NCBI RefSeq assembly: GCF_027887165.1 | Contig: NC_077227.1 | Location: forward strand, 81,237,430-81,301,429 | Length of the DNA: 64,000 nt | Direction: 5' to 3' | From: Monodelphis domestica | Lineage: Eukaryota; Chordata; Mammalia; Didelphimorphia; Didelphidae | Part shown: positions 12,026 through 23,996 of the stretch, piece by piece | Numbering within the stretch: the first letter of the stretch is position 1 | Layout: each line of letters starts with the position of its first letter | Program-made: the position numbers and the translations under genes | The notes under the pieces: generated by a model | The model's database searches: none | Told to the model about the DNA's origin: nothing | Seen by the model: the letters and a program-made list of their open reading frames with translations, nothing else

Positions 12026-12569
12026 CTAGATTGGCAGAAAAAAATTAACTTGCTATTAGATTAAAGCTTATAAAATCTCTTCAAAGATTTCTCTCTCATT
12101 TGCAGACAGTCTCCAATACAATCACTTGTGTGGAGCCAATCAATCCAAACTTTTAAGATGTCCCTTTTGGTATAGCAATTCAGCCCCAAAACATACATCT
12201 CATGATCCAAAAACAACTTCTATCTTAATTCTAAAACCATATTCCAAGTTGCTTACTACTTTTCAATGAAAACATATCTTCTTGAAATAATTTATTGTGA
12301 AACAAATCTGTAATTTTAAAATTAGTTTTGTAAACTTAATAGTCTACTGCCAAAAAAATTAAGTGATATCAATTTAAGAACATGCATACATATTTAGTAT
12401 AAGCTTGTACATATTTCTGAATTATACACATGCTATACATGAACCAATGCATAGAGCTAGTATTTCAAGGCATTTATTATTTTGCCCTAAGACAACTCCA
12501 TACGTACATATATACATACCCAAAACAAGACAAATACACACATACACTCCCCAAAGCTGATAGCATATT

Positions 12570-13230
12570 ATAGGTAGAAGTAAATTTTTTCAATTAAATT
12601 TTATTTTATTTTCAAACAAAGTTCAGCCTTCTAGTCCTTCTATTGCCCTTCTTCCCAATATGAAGAATGAAATCTCTGTTGAAAGCAGGTATAGTCAAAC
12701 AAAATAAATATATTATTGGTCGTGTCTAAAAAAAATTATGTCTCTATCTGTGCTTTGAGTCCATCACTTTTCTGTCAGGAGGTGGACAGTATGGAAATGG
12801 GATTGGCCATTGTGTTGATCGGAGTTATCAAATTTTCTTTTCTTTTTCTTTTTCTATATGTTTTAATCAGAGAAGATACTTTCTCTTCTTCTCTCTCCCC
12901 CCTCCCCCACTTCAAACCCAATCCCCTGCATGGGAACATAAAAAAAAAAATCCATTACATGCATATATAGTCAAATAAGACAAATTTTCATATTGGCTAT
13001 ATTCTAAAAAACATGTCTCATTCTGCATTCTGTGTCCTTCACCTCTCTATTAGGAGGTGGCAGCATGATTCCTCATTAATCCTCTGGAATCCTGGTTGGC
13101 TATTACACTGAAAGAAATGGAATTCAGCACAATAGTATTTCATCACATTCATGTCATAATTTGTTCTTCCATTCCTGAATTTATGGGTACTACCGCAGAA
13201 TCCCATCTTTGTCACCTCAAAAAAAAAAGC
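12570..13230 (-). mobile_element. Two adjacent L1 3' tails
   Basis: Two similar blocks each show 'cagtcaaa(c/t)aa' style sequence, then a 'gtctctatctgtgctttgag' or 'tctcattctgcattctgtgt' line and an 'aggaggtgg' motif. Both match reverse-complemented L1 3' ends. The second continues to 'cacattcatgtcataatttg'. They look like two truncated insertions side by side, in the gene's sense orientation. Confidence 0.5.
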
Positions 13231-13734
13231 TAAGTATTTTCATAAATCCTTGGAATTTAACCCTCTTTTAATCTATCCTCCATTCTTTCCTTTTCCTTTC
13301 TATATCCCTGTTGAGTGAAAGTTATTTCTGTACCCAACTCTATATCTATATTCTCCCATCTTTGGCCAGTTCATATGAGAGTGAAGTTCAAGAGTCAGCT
13401 GCACTCCTCACCCCCTGTGCTGATTTGGTATAGCCATCTACTTATGCACTCTTCAAGATATAATTTTCTTTAGCCTGTCTTTACCATCCCTCACAGTGTA
13501 TTCCTCTTTCCCTTTTTTTCCATTCTTTTCTTAAGATCATCAATTCACATAAGAACCATTCCCAGGTCTTATCTAATTAGACTCCCTGTATGAACTGATG
13601 ATGATAGAGTTCAGAGACAATATTATCTCCCTGTATTGAAAGTAGGCAGTTTATACTTGTTTAGTCCTTTAAAATTGTTCTGTCATGTTTATCTTTTTAT
13701 GGTGCTCTTCATTCCTATGTTCCTTTCATTCCAG

Positions 13735-15295
13735 AGGATGGCAGCATTTTTTCTTTTGAGCTATAAGCTCTGGATTTTAGCTATGATGTTTCTACAAGTA
13801 TTCATTGCAGGATTTCTTTTAAGGAGCTAACTGATGGATTTTTTCTATTTCTATTTTGCCATCTGGTTTTAAGAGATTTGGACAGTCTCTTTTAAGATTT
13901 CTTGATATATGATATCTAGTCTCTGTTTTTGGTCATGGAGCTCAGATAATCCAATGATTCTTAAATTCTTTGTTTCTGATCTTTCTTTAAGATCAGTTGT
14001 TTTTATTACAAAATACTTTATATTTTCTTCTAATTTTTCAGTCTTTTTATTTTGTTTTAATATTTCTTATGCTTCATGAAGTTATTGGCTTCTATTTAGT
14101 TCATTCAAGTTTTCAGTGAGTTTGTTATATGGGCAAGATTTTGTACCTCATGCCAAGCTATTTGTTCTCTTTCCAATTCTTGCTTTCACAGCTCTTATAT
14201 CTTTTCAAATTTTTTCCTCAAGCAATTTCATTCCATTTATAAAAAACATTTTTTAACTCTTATTTTAAAATTCTTATATCTATTTCAGGAATTCTAGTTA
14301 AATTTATGCACAAGCTGTTTTTTCCTTCAAGGCAATACTTGTGATATTTTAGAATCAATCTCTTTTGTATTTATGTCTTATGTCACTACAATAGTTCATT
14401 ATGGTGGATTTCTTTTTAGTTATGCTCATTCTTCCAGGAACTTAAGGTTAGGGACAGGCTCTACAGCACTTCTAGAGGAAAGGTGTAGTCTAATCTCACT
14501 GCTTGCTTTCTTGGAGTATTGAATGTTGTGTTATTTCAGGATGTCAGAAATAGGATGGAGACCTACAAGCTTTTAGTTCTCCCAAAAAGGTCTGATCTAG
14601 AGCAAAATCTGATTGTCATTCCCCTCATCTGAGTTTTGCAATTTCCTAACTAGCATGTGGATCTGAGAAAGAGCTGGCTGCTCCTGGACTCTGCATATTA
14701 GCTTGTTGGAAAGTTCTGTTATCTTGGAGCAAAACTGTGGACTCCCCTTTTACATGGGATTGCCACCTGATTATTCTTCTGCAGGTGGATCTAGACCTTG
14801 GAAGTGAGACTCAATTTTGTTTCTGAGATCTGAGCTACCTCCTTGCTGCTGCAGGCTTCTGAACTTTCTCCTCTCTCTGTATACTGCTCAAGGTCTCTCT
14901 TAGTAGAAAGCAGGCATAGACCCCCCTTTTTTACTCCAAACCTGATTTGCCACCCAGGACTTCACAGTAGGTAAGAAAGCTACTAGTTGTTAGCTATCCC
15001 CATGGCAGTACCACCAGGGATACCTCTGTGTGAGTCCAGGGCCTCCTTTTGTCTGATGCACAGCTTGTCCCTGATTACTAGAAGGCAGTGGGCTCCAGGA
15101 TTGTTTCCCATCTACAGTGTCTAAAGATCTCCCTGTCCATCATCTTGGGTCAAACTGGTCTGGACAAAGGACTTACTGTGATTTCTTCTGGAATTGAGAA
15201 TCTGGTCTAGTGAATTTTCTACATGTTAGATGTTATTTGTGAAGAGGAGCTCACCATGTTATTTCTCATCATTCAACTACCTTGGTTCTGCCTAG
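13735..15295 (-). mobile_element. L1 LINE, 5' UTR and ORF1 part
   Basis: On the plus strand the order is the same as in the L1 at 26280-27915: an ORF1 core ('tgatatctag', then 'ccaatgattcttaaattctt', then 'agatcagttg'), a T-rich stretch that encodes coiled coil on the minus strand, then GC-richer 5' UTR sequence to about 15295. The minus-strand 5' start resembles 'gaaccaaggtagttgaat', a degraded form of the L1 5' terminus. The frames are broken. Confidence 0.6.
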
Positions 15296-15299
15296 TTGA

Positions 15300-17215
15300 T
15301 AAGCATATTTAAAATATCTACAAATAAGCTTATTTTTCAGCAATAAAATATTTTTACTTTAGTCCTTACTTAACCCCTTCTCATTCCTGCACCACTAGGT
15401 GCAAGGAATTATGGTAAACATGTACAAATTAAAACCCAAACAGTAGAATTTATACGATCAGGTGATACTTCACTTAAGATATATGTATAATATTTTTAAA
15501 AGAATCAGAAATATTCTTAGTGATATCACTTGTTATTATCTCCTATATTTAAAACCTAATGATAATAAAACAACTTTTGGAAAAGTTACAAAATTTTACT
15601 TTATATCCCAAGGCTATTTTCATAGACATGTGACAAATTAAGAAAATAACAGCAGCCTCACAAAGTTATGTGTATGATTCTCAAAATAAGAAACATACAC
15701 ATGAGGTATATGTGTGTATTTATAAACATACATGTACAAATACACACATATTTCTGCAAATTAAATGACCACTATGTACCCATTTTTTCCATGGTCATAT
15801 ATAGTTATCCACAGTCTTTTTTCCTTAAGTGATCAAATCAAAAGCTGTCAAATATGTAAATAATGTATGTATTATCTTTATAACTTTCATGGTACTATTC
15901 TTGAATTTAAATTTTAAAATGCTTACCATCTGAATTTTTATTTTCTGAGGTTTTCCAATCACTTCAATTTAAAAATAATAATAATAGATGGAGTTGCCCA
16001 GAGATGGACAAGTCCAGAGGAATATAGCCAGGTAGGAAATGAAGAGATGGCTGACCTGGGCTTCCCCCTTAAAAGAAGGTTCTGAAAGTTGAAGTCTCCA
16101 CCCTCAAACCAGAGGGAGGGAGGATCTCTAGGGGCAAAGGTACTGAAGAGGTGGGAGTTCTAGGATTATGTGGTCTTGCTGGACAATAAAGAGGTTCCTG
16201 GGGCATGACAGAGAAGTACAGGAGGTACAGTCAGGTAGGAAATGAAGTAAAAAACAATATGGCATACTTGTTCTGTTTCTGTTGAATCACTGTGCATCAG
16301 ATACATATGTCAAATAAAGAAAACACAATTTGTCTATTCCAGACTTTTCTAAAACAGTCTTTAAAATGACATTTAAAAAAAGTTTGTTCATGTCAAAATA
16401 TGTCAGCAAGGTACAGTTCCATTTTCGATCCCTTTTCTGGGAAATCCATTTTATTTCAATGCTAAACCTCTAAAAGCACCTGAAAGGGAAGAGAATAACT
16501 AATTTTTGGAGAGAAGGAATTTTCCTCATTGGCTAAAGACTATAATCTTTATATTTTGGTGAAATCAGATAAGCCAGCTTTATCAGTAAGAATTAGTAAA
16601 GAATTAATTCTTTTATTGGAGTTTCAAAGTGTTTTGCCTGATCAACATCAAATTTCTTTTTAAGTCATGTAGTGATTTGCATTTGAAGGAAAGCCTATGA
16701 GCTATCTTCCTCTTTAACCAAGATTTCCTTTTATCATTTGATTTTATTTATGGAAAGAATATAAAAATTATAATACAGATACTAAATAGTATTATCTACT
16801 AACTGGTAAATAAATGAAGATCCTATATTTAAATTACCTAGAGATGAGTTAATGTTTATAGATGTTCTAAAAGTGTGATCTTTAACAAGCTTCCCCCACT
16901 TCTACTACTCTGTCAATACTCAATAAATGATCATTGATTTGATTTGACCTTAGATACATAATGCTCTATAAATGTGCTCAAGTATGTCCTACAATTTAAT
17001 TTTATCCTTTTCTCCCATGTAACTGGGCTGTAACCTGATCTGGGTCACCTGGACTGAATATCAAATCCTTAACCTTATCCCACCCAATAATACTCAGGCC
17101 TTACCCAGAATGATTTTAAATTATAGAAAACAGAGACAGCAAGCATATTAAAATTTAATGTAGCTGAACTTTTTAAACCTATATAAGTTTAAGCTTATAA
17201 ATCTGTAGAGTTGAA
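15300..17215. other. Intronic DNA, mostly unassigned
   Basis: AT-rich intron with no recognised exon. The only structured part is 16010-16250, a GC-richer block flanked by an imperfect direct repeat (see that entry). Unidentified old repeats may be present. Confidence 0.4.
16026..16247. repeat. Direct repeat pair flanking a 184-bp GC-richer block
   Basis: The 19-bp repeats at 16026-16044 and 16229-16247 (ag(c/t)caggtaggaaatgaag) differ at one base, and similarity extends about 15 bp further left. The block between has 'acaataaagagg'. It could be a small non-autonomous element or a partial duplication; no family was recognised. Confidence 0.45.
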
Positions 17216-17217
17216 AC

Positions 17218-19333
17218 TAGATTTTTTTATTTTTTCTCTACACCTAATTTTATTTTTTCTGAATTATATGCAAGCAAAAATTTTTAACATTCATTTAAAA
17301 TTTTTTAGTTCCAAATTCTTTCCTTCCCCCCCTTCTCCTTTCTCCACTTGAGAAGGAAAACAATTTTATATAGGTCAGACCAGTGCAGTCATGCAAAACA
17401 TTTCCATTTTAGCCATCATGAGAAAGAAAACACAGACCAAGAAAAACAATAGTAAAGTTTAAAAAGTATGCTTTCATTTTCATTCAGACTCCCTCAGTTC
17501 TTCCTCTGGAGGTAGAGAGATATTTTCTGGAATTGTCTTGGATTATATTAATGAAAATAATGAAGTCATTTAGGTCTACCCAAGATTTTCTAAAAGGATC
17601 CTCCTGGTCATTCTTTTAGCATTATAGTATTCCACTTCAACCATATACCACAATGTGTTCAGTCATTTCCCAACTGATGAACAATCACTCAATTTCCAAT
17701 TCTTTGCCATCAAAAAAGAGCTGCCACAAGTATTTTTGTATATATGTTGTCCTTTTCCTTTTTCTTTGACCTCTCCAGGATATAAACCTAGCTGTATAAC
17801 TTTTTGGGGATGGTTCCAAACTGTATTCCAAAATGGTTGGCTCAGTTCACAACTCCAACAGTATATGTGACCCAATTTTTCCATAACACCATTTTCCTTT
17901 TCTCTCATCTTAGTCACTTTAGTTTGCATTTCATCTAATCAATAGTGATTTCTAGCATTTTTATATAACTACTGATAGCTTTGATTTCTTCATCTGAAAA
18001 CTGTTTATCAATTGGGGAATGACTCAGATTCATATAAATTGCCACAATTATCTATGTATTTGACAATTGAGACCTTTGTCAGAAAAACTTGCTATTAAAA
18101 TTTTTTCTTAGTTTCCTGCTTTTTTTCTAATCTTGACTGCATTGGTTTTGTTTCTGCAAAAAAAATTTTAATTTAGTGTAATCAAAATTAGCCATTTTAC
18201 ATCTCCTAATGCTCTCTATTTCTTGTTTGGTGATAAATTCTTCCATTATCCATAAATCCATGTATCCCTAATTTGCTTATTTTTTTTCTCCTAATTTGCT
18301 TATGACATCATTCTGTATGACTAAATCATGTATCTCTCTTGACCTCATCTCAGTATACAGTGTGAGATGTTAGGTCTATACCTAATTTCTACCAAACTAC
18401 CTTCCAGTTTCCCCAGCAATTTTTATCAAAGAGTGAGTTATTGTCCCAAAATCTTGGACCTTTAGCTTTGTCAAACACTTCATTATTATGGTCATTTACT
18501 ACTGTGTACTGTGTATCTAATCTATTCCACTGATCTACCACCTCTCTATTTCTTAGCTAGTATCAGATTGTAATACAGTAGGGGCCCTGTATCCATGGGG
18601 AATACATTCCAAGATCTTTCTTGAATGGCTAAAACTGGACATAAATGAACACCTGCTCATCCTATATATATGTGCTCTCTTTCCCTGCTCCTGCCCTGCA
18701 CCCTTCTTCACAAATGGTGGGAGTGAAAGTAGAAAAAGTGAAGGTTGAAAAGTAAAAGCAGAACAGCCCCCAAACCCTTACCCTACCTATCCCACCTACC
18801 ATGGATAACTGAAAGCAGGAAAAGGAAAATGCAGATAAAGGGATCCTACCATGCAGTTTGAAATCTGGTTATTATTAAGCCACCTTTCTTTAACTTTTTT
18901 TCACTGGTTTCCTTTTATGTTCTTAATCTTTTGGTCTTTCAGATGAATTTTGTTATTATGTTTCATAGTTCTATGATCTTTTGGTATTTTGATTGGTCAT
19001 ATTGGTTCATTTTATAATATTGGCAACTAATATTTCTCCAATTGTTTAGATATGACTTTATCGGTATGAAAAGTATTTTGCAATTGTGTTTATATAGCTC
19101 CTGGGTTTGTATTGGCAGGTAGAGTCCCAAGTATTTATACTATCTGCAGTTATTTTAAATGGAATTTCTCTTTTTATTTCTTTCAATTGGACTTTCTTGG
19201 TAACAAATAGAAATTCTGATGATTTATGTGAGTTTATTTTATATTTATGCAACTTTGCTGAAGTTTATTTTGACTAGTTTTTTAGTTAAATCACTAGTAT
19301 TCTTTAAATATATCATCATATCTGTAAAGAGTA
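17218..19333 (-). mobile_element. L1 LINE, ORF2 3' part and 3' end
   Basis: From the T-rich 3' tail at 17220 it runs antisense through the L1 ORF2 end: 'attttagccatcatgagaaa', 'cagtcatttcccaactgatg', 'caatttccaattctttgcca', 'caattggggaatgactcaga', up to 'tttatgcaactttgctgaag'. A MITE-like insertion interrupts it at about 18575-18853. It is in sense with TBC1D12, and many stops are present. Confidence 0.75.
18575..18853. mobile_element. Tigger/pogo-like MITE inside an L1
   Basis: The segment starts at 'cagtaggggccctgtatcc' and ends near 'gataaagggatcctac', whose reverse complement, gtaggatccctttatc, resembles the start. This gives short imperfect terminal inverted repeats. The flanks are L1 ORF2 on both sides (cagattgtaata / cagtttgaaatctgg). 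The family is suggested by the terminal style only. Confidence 0.4.
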
Positions 19334-19539
19334 CACTTTAGATATCTTTTTTTTTTTAAACCCTTACCTTCTGTCTTGGCAGAAGAGTGGTAAGGGCTAG
19401 GCAATGGGGGTCAAGTGACTTGCCCAGGGTCACACAGCTAGGAAGTGGCTGAGGCCAGATTTGAACGTAGGACCTCCAATCTCTAGGCCTGGCTCGAAAT
19501 CCACTGAGCTACCCAGCTGCCCCCCACTTTAGATATCTT
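19334..19539 (-). mobile_element. MAR1-type SINE with 15-bp target-site duplication
   Basis: The SINE body is 19349-19524, in reverse orientation: T-run, RTE-like tail, 'caagtgacttgcccagggtc', 'gatttgaacgtaggacc', 'ccactgagctacccagctgc'. Perfect 15-bp direct repeats cactttagatatctt lie at 19334-19348 and 19525-19539. The tail is shortened (one of two inner motifs is missing). Confidence 0.92.
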
Positions 19540-20091
19540 AAACAAATTCATTAAACCAATGCCATGACTCTCCCCTATAGAATACATTTTAATTTATCTC
19601 CCAGAAAGCTCTATAGAGCTGTGGATTTGAAACTTTAAATTTTCACTTCTACCCTGGCAGCCTACATAGATTCAATAGTTTCCTACTCCTTGGTTACACT
19701 TTAGCCATTCAGCTCCCTTGTTTCTGCTACTATTATTTTTCTAGGTATGTTTTTATTTAAAAAGTAAATTAACAGATAGTAAAAAGATCATGGATTAAGA
19801 TGATCAGAACCCAGATGGCTCTTCCTCCTTGATTCAATCAGGAGAATTGAAAAAACACTGAAAGAAGGAAAGTTTTAAAGGAAATATAGGCATTAATTCT
19901 ACTTTGTCCAAAACAAATACCTGTGGATTCTTCCTTATCTTGAGATCTCCAAAAATCTAACCCCTTCAAAAGAAAAGACTAGTCTATATATTCACATTAA
20001 ATTCAATTCTGTAATATTAATCACATTTCCTCAAAATCTTTATAAAACTACATATTTTAACTTTAATTATAATTAATGATCTGTTACTTAC
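19540..20091. other. Intronic DNA, nothing recognised
   Basis: About 550 bp between a SINE and the donor of the next exon. Its first part may be further L1, but I could not confirm it. Confidence 0.35.
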
Positions 20092-20201
20092 CAATCTATC
20101 AAGTATATGTCAGGAGTAAGACTATAAGACTTAAAGTGAAGAAACAGTTTGGAGAGATTTTCTTCAAAGAATACTTCAAACGTTGCAAAATATTTCAGCA
20201 T
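20092..20201 (-). CDS. TBC1D12: TBC1D12 exon 11
   Basis: The acceptor tttacag is followed by ATG CTG AAA TAT, and the exon ends GAT TG before gtaagt (phase 2; the next exon supplies the G of Trp). The 110 bp encode [30 protein letters not shown] and DIYLIDW, the TBC segment just before IFTLYSK. It is separated from the preceding exon by only 272 bp, the shortest intron here apart from one of 292 bp. Confidence 0.96.
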
Positions 20202-20473
20202 CTGTAAATAAAAACATTCTATATTGATTTAATTTAAAAACCAAGGGAAATTTTGATAATCATAGGAATTCCTTATCATTGAAGCTCAGAAACAGGAAAT
20301 ATTGCTTCATAATTGCTTATCCTAGCCTTCTTTCCAATCATGCATACTGTTAAAATACAACTTAATATTTAGATTACAGATCTAGCCTTTCTGTATCATT
20401 GTAAAAATTATTTAACATTTAGAACATCCAAAGTCAAAATGAAAATTTTGATACCTATCTCAAATGTCCTTAC

Positions 20474-20602
20474 CATACTATGATCTACTCGGAAAAAGGC
20501 CAGCTGGCATGGCTTATTCAAGAGATTTGCAAAGGCAATGAAAGCATCCGCCTCTTCCAAGTTGAGAATAAGTACTGCAGCAATGAAGGACATCCCTTGG
20601 AC
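20474..20602 (-). CDS. TBC1D12: TBC1D12 exon 10, glutamine-finger exon
   Basis: The exon is exactly 43 codons in phase 0 on both sides (acceptor ttgaag, donor gtaagg). It encodes [33 protein letters not shown] and [10 protein letters not shown]. The Gln of the catalytic YVQ glutamine finger is its second residue; the Tyr is the last codon of the previous exon. The [13 protein letters not shown] segment agrees with TBC1D12 as I recall it. Confidence 0.97.
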
Positions 20603-20995
20603 CTTCAACAAGAAAAGGAGCTAATAAAATTTTGTATAGGAAAATAATCAGAGAAGTCTAAAATACAAGTAGAAAATTACCAAGTAGGTCTGTATTAAAT
20701 AAGAGATTATCCTCTAGCAAAGGCAAATAGTGACTAAGAGATCACCATAATTTTATCTTTAATTCAAGTGAAACATTAAAAAATATTAAATTTTACTTTT
20801 TTTTTTACAAAGTTGCATAGAGGTATTAATCCAATCAGATATTTGAACTAGCTTGTTAACTTTCACTCATCTTGCCTAATAGTTTCTTCTTTTCAAATTT
20901 CCAGTTACAACTTTACTATTTAATCATTTTTCTATCCATCTGGAATAAAGTTCTATTCTTCCCCTCACTTAAAACAAACCATCTTACTAGTTAAG

Positions 20996-21229
20996 AAAAC
21001 TAGGTAAGGGGGAAGCTGGGTGGCTCAGTGGATTGAGAGCCAGGCCTAGAGATGGGAGGTCCTAGGTTCAAATCTGGCCTCAGACACTTCCCAGCTGTGT
21101 GACCCTGGGCAAGTCACTTAACCCCTATTGCCTAGCCCTTACCACTCCTTCTGCCTTGAAACCAATACGCAGTATTGAGTCCAAGATGGAAGGTAAGGGT
21201 AAAAAAAAAAAGAAAAAAAAACTAGGTAA
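20996..21229 (+). mobile_element. MAR1-type SINE with 12-bp TSD
   Basis: This is a full-length copy (21008-21217) with A-box 'tggctcagtggattgagagc', B-box 'aggttcaaatctggcctcag', 'gtgtgaccctgggcaagtca', RTE tail 'agtattgagtccaagatgga' and an A-run. The direct repeats aaaactaggtaa lie at 20996-21007 and 21218-21229. Confidence 0.93.
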
Positions 21230-21329
21230 AAGAGGCTTTCATCTAGGCTCTACACCATGTTTAATTTTTAAAAAAAGACATTTTCTGTGTGTTCCCTTTT
21301 TCCCCATTCTCTACATTTAAAAAACATCA

Positions 21330-22600
21330 TTGTTTATTCATTTCTTTCTATAATTCCTCTAACAACTATCTCCCTCTTCTTCAAACTCTCCCAATCTATT
21401 GCCTCCTACCCTTTTAATTAGAAATATCCTCATGTCTGTCCCATCAAGAAAACAAACAAACATACAAAACTTCCTTAATCTCAAACTAAAGTCCTCTTTT
21501 CCCTTTATACTCAATTAAAAAAAAGGCTAGTTATGTCCATTGCAGTCACTTCATAAACTTTTGGAATTTGTCTTTATACCTCATCACTCAACTGACACTT
21601 TTCATCCCAAAGTTACCAACCATCTCTTAATAGCCAAATTTTACATTCATTCACAATTTTTATATTTCTTGAAGAAAACAAATATTTGATACTGTAGGTC
21701 ATCTTTTCCTACTTATTAATCTGAGTTTTCTAGACGCTGCTTTCTCTTCCCTCTCCTCATCTAATTGTCTAACCACTCCCTTCTTGGTTTCTTTTGCTAG
21801 TTAATCATTCATATTATATTCACTAATTGTGTGTCTTCCTCAATGTTTTGTCCTAAGATCTCTTTTCTCTCTACATTCTCAGAGACATCATATCCTAAGG
21901 GTTTAACTATTACCTCTACATAGATGACTCTTAAATCTAGTCATTCAGACCTTAGAATCTCTCCTGAGCTCCAACATCTCAACTTCAACTGACTACTAGA
22001 CATTTTATCCTGGTTGTCCTGTGCATATTTATGACTCAACATCTCCAAAATGGAACTCATTATCTTCACCAAAAAACTCACCTCTTTCCAGAATTTCCCT
22101 ATTTCTACAAAAGGTATTTTCATCCTTCCAGTCACATAAGTTTGCAACTTTCAAATCAACTCCTCCCTTCCTACATATCCAAATCAGTCACCAAATTTTG
22201 CTAAATTGTATCTACAACATCTCTTCCATCTATTCCCTTCTATCCATCCACATGGTCCTGTCTCTAGTTCCTTCAAGTTCCCCATCAGGTCCTGGATAAA
22301 TCCAAAAGCCTTCTAATTGGGTTCCACACCTTGTCTCTCCCATCTCCAGGCTATCCTCTATGTAGCCACCAAATTGATTTATTCCTGAAGGATAGACAAA
22401 AGTGTCATGGAATACAAAAGACTCCAGTGGCTCCCTAAACTCTTAAAATCAAATATAAATTCTTTTCAGAAGGCATTTAGAGTCCATGAACTGATTTCAA
22501 CCTCTCTTTCTAGCCTTATTAATAAACTGTTTCTCCACAATCACTTCTACTTGACATCTGTGAATTTAAAATGAAATCTCTTAATGGTCTCTCTATTATT
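21330..22600 (+). mobile_element. L2 LINE, sense copy with RT-end coding remnants
   Basis: Pyrimidine-rich sequence follows the sense L2 order: 'aactattacctctacataga', then 'tgactctt' (the remnant of the Y-A-D-D region of the reverse transcriptase), 'tcctgagctccaacatctca', 'aacatctccaaaatggaac', 'cctgaaggatagacaaaag' and the 3' coding end. Stops and indels break every frame. Confidence 0.7.
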
Positions 22601-23396
22601 ATTTTGTTGTTTATCATCCTTTGTTGCTATATTTGTTGATCTTATATTTTTATTGTCTGGAGTGTTTGAGAAGCAAATAATTTCTTCAGGTTTGGTTTCT
22701 TCTTAAGAATATTTTGAATGCCTCTCTTTATTGAACATACATCTTTTTTTTCATTAATGTTTAGGCTTAGAATTTGTAGCATAGGTCATCTTGGATGGAA
22801 TTTTGAGCTCCTTTGCTGTTTGGAATACATTATATCATTTTCTTCTGCAGTTTCCAGAGAAAGCATAATAGTCCAATGCTATTCAGTTTTCCTTTTCTTT
22901 AGAGTTAAAGGTCTTTCTCCTAGTCACTTAAATAATTATCACCAGAATTGTTAACTTTGACTAATATATGTCTTAAGAGTTTGAAGACTGGGCTTCTTTT
23001 TTTTCTGGAGGCAATCTGGGGATTCTTTCCAATAAAATTTCATTTTCTATGTTCAGAAGTTCTGGGTAATTTTTTGTATTATTTCCTATATTGTTTAGCT
23101 ACTTTGACTTATGTACTACTGTGAATTCTTTATGCTGTAAGTTGCATCAACACATCTTGACTATGAGATTAGTATGTTTTGCTTTTATGGAGATCATGCT
23201 TTCTTTTAATGTTACAGGTTTTTTACTCCTCTTGCCCGAGATTAACTTTTACTTCTGGATATTTGCAATCCCAGGAAAGCTTACTAGTTTCTTTAGTGAG
23301 ATTTGCCACCATGCATTCAAGTTCTTCTATTCTACTAATTATTTCTGCTAGGCAGGCCACAAATTCTACTTTGACTTGTGTTACTTCTAATTTAGG

Positions 23397-23662
23397 GGAA
23401 GCTAGGTAGCACAGCAGATAGAGCTGGAATCAGGAAATCCTGAGACCAAATTTGGACTCATAAATTTACTAGCTACATGACCCTAGGCAAGTCACTTAAC
23501 TTGTTTGCCTCAGTTTTCTCAATTATAAAACAGGGATAATAATAGCAGCTACTTTGAAGGGTTGTTACAAAGATCAAATGAAATAAAAATTGTAAAGTGC
23601 TGAGCACAGTGGTTGGGCATAATAAGCATTCTATAAATGTTAGTTATTATTATTTAAATAAT
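23397..23662 (+). mobile_element. MIR/MON-type CORE-SINE
   Basis: It has 'aagctaggtagcacagcag', 'gaatcaggaaatcctgagac', 'ctaggcaagtcacttaactt', 'ttgcctcagttttctcaat', 'ggttgttacaaagatcaaat' and 'gtaaagtgctgagcacagtg', in that order. It is the best-preserved CORE-SINE in the window and nearly full length. Confidence 0.8.
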
Positions 23663-23996
23663 AGAAACATTTTGATATAATTCTATGATCTCTTGGAAAT
23701 GTTAGGATTCTTCTGCCTTGTCAGGTGTTGATTCATTTTCTTTTTTCTCATAATATTTATTCACAGATGGCTGAAGTCTTTTCCATGATCTGGAGCTATA
23801 ATTTTCCCTTGTTATAACCTCCTCTTTTGGTTTACACACTTGGATTCAAGATCTCTTAAGTTTTCTTGCTCCTGAGATGTTTGCTGTTTTCAATCTTTTT
23901 ACCTTATTTTCTTCCATGTCTCGCTTTTGGACTCCTCTGTTGATGGTAGTTTTTCAATTGCAACCTCTTCCCCACAGTTCATCAGTTTTAGTCTGT

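Noticed and set aside
21008..21217. Possible tRNA gene (A-box and B-box like sequences)
   Set aside because: The boxes belong to a tRNA-derived SINE with an RTE-like tail, A-run and TSD. No cloverleaf with a proper acceptor stem was seen. The same holds for the other MAR1-type copies.
22021..22299. 92-residue plus-strand open frame
   Set aside because: It lies within a sense L2 copy and corresponds to broken L2 coding sequence.
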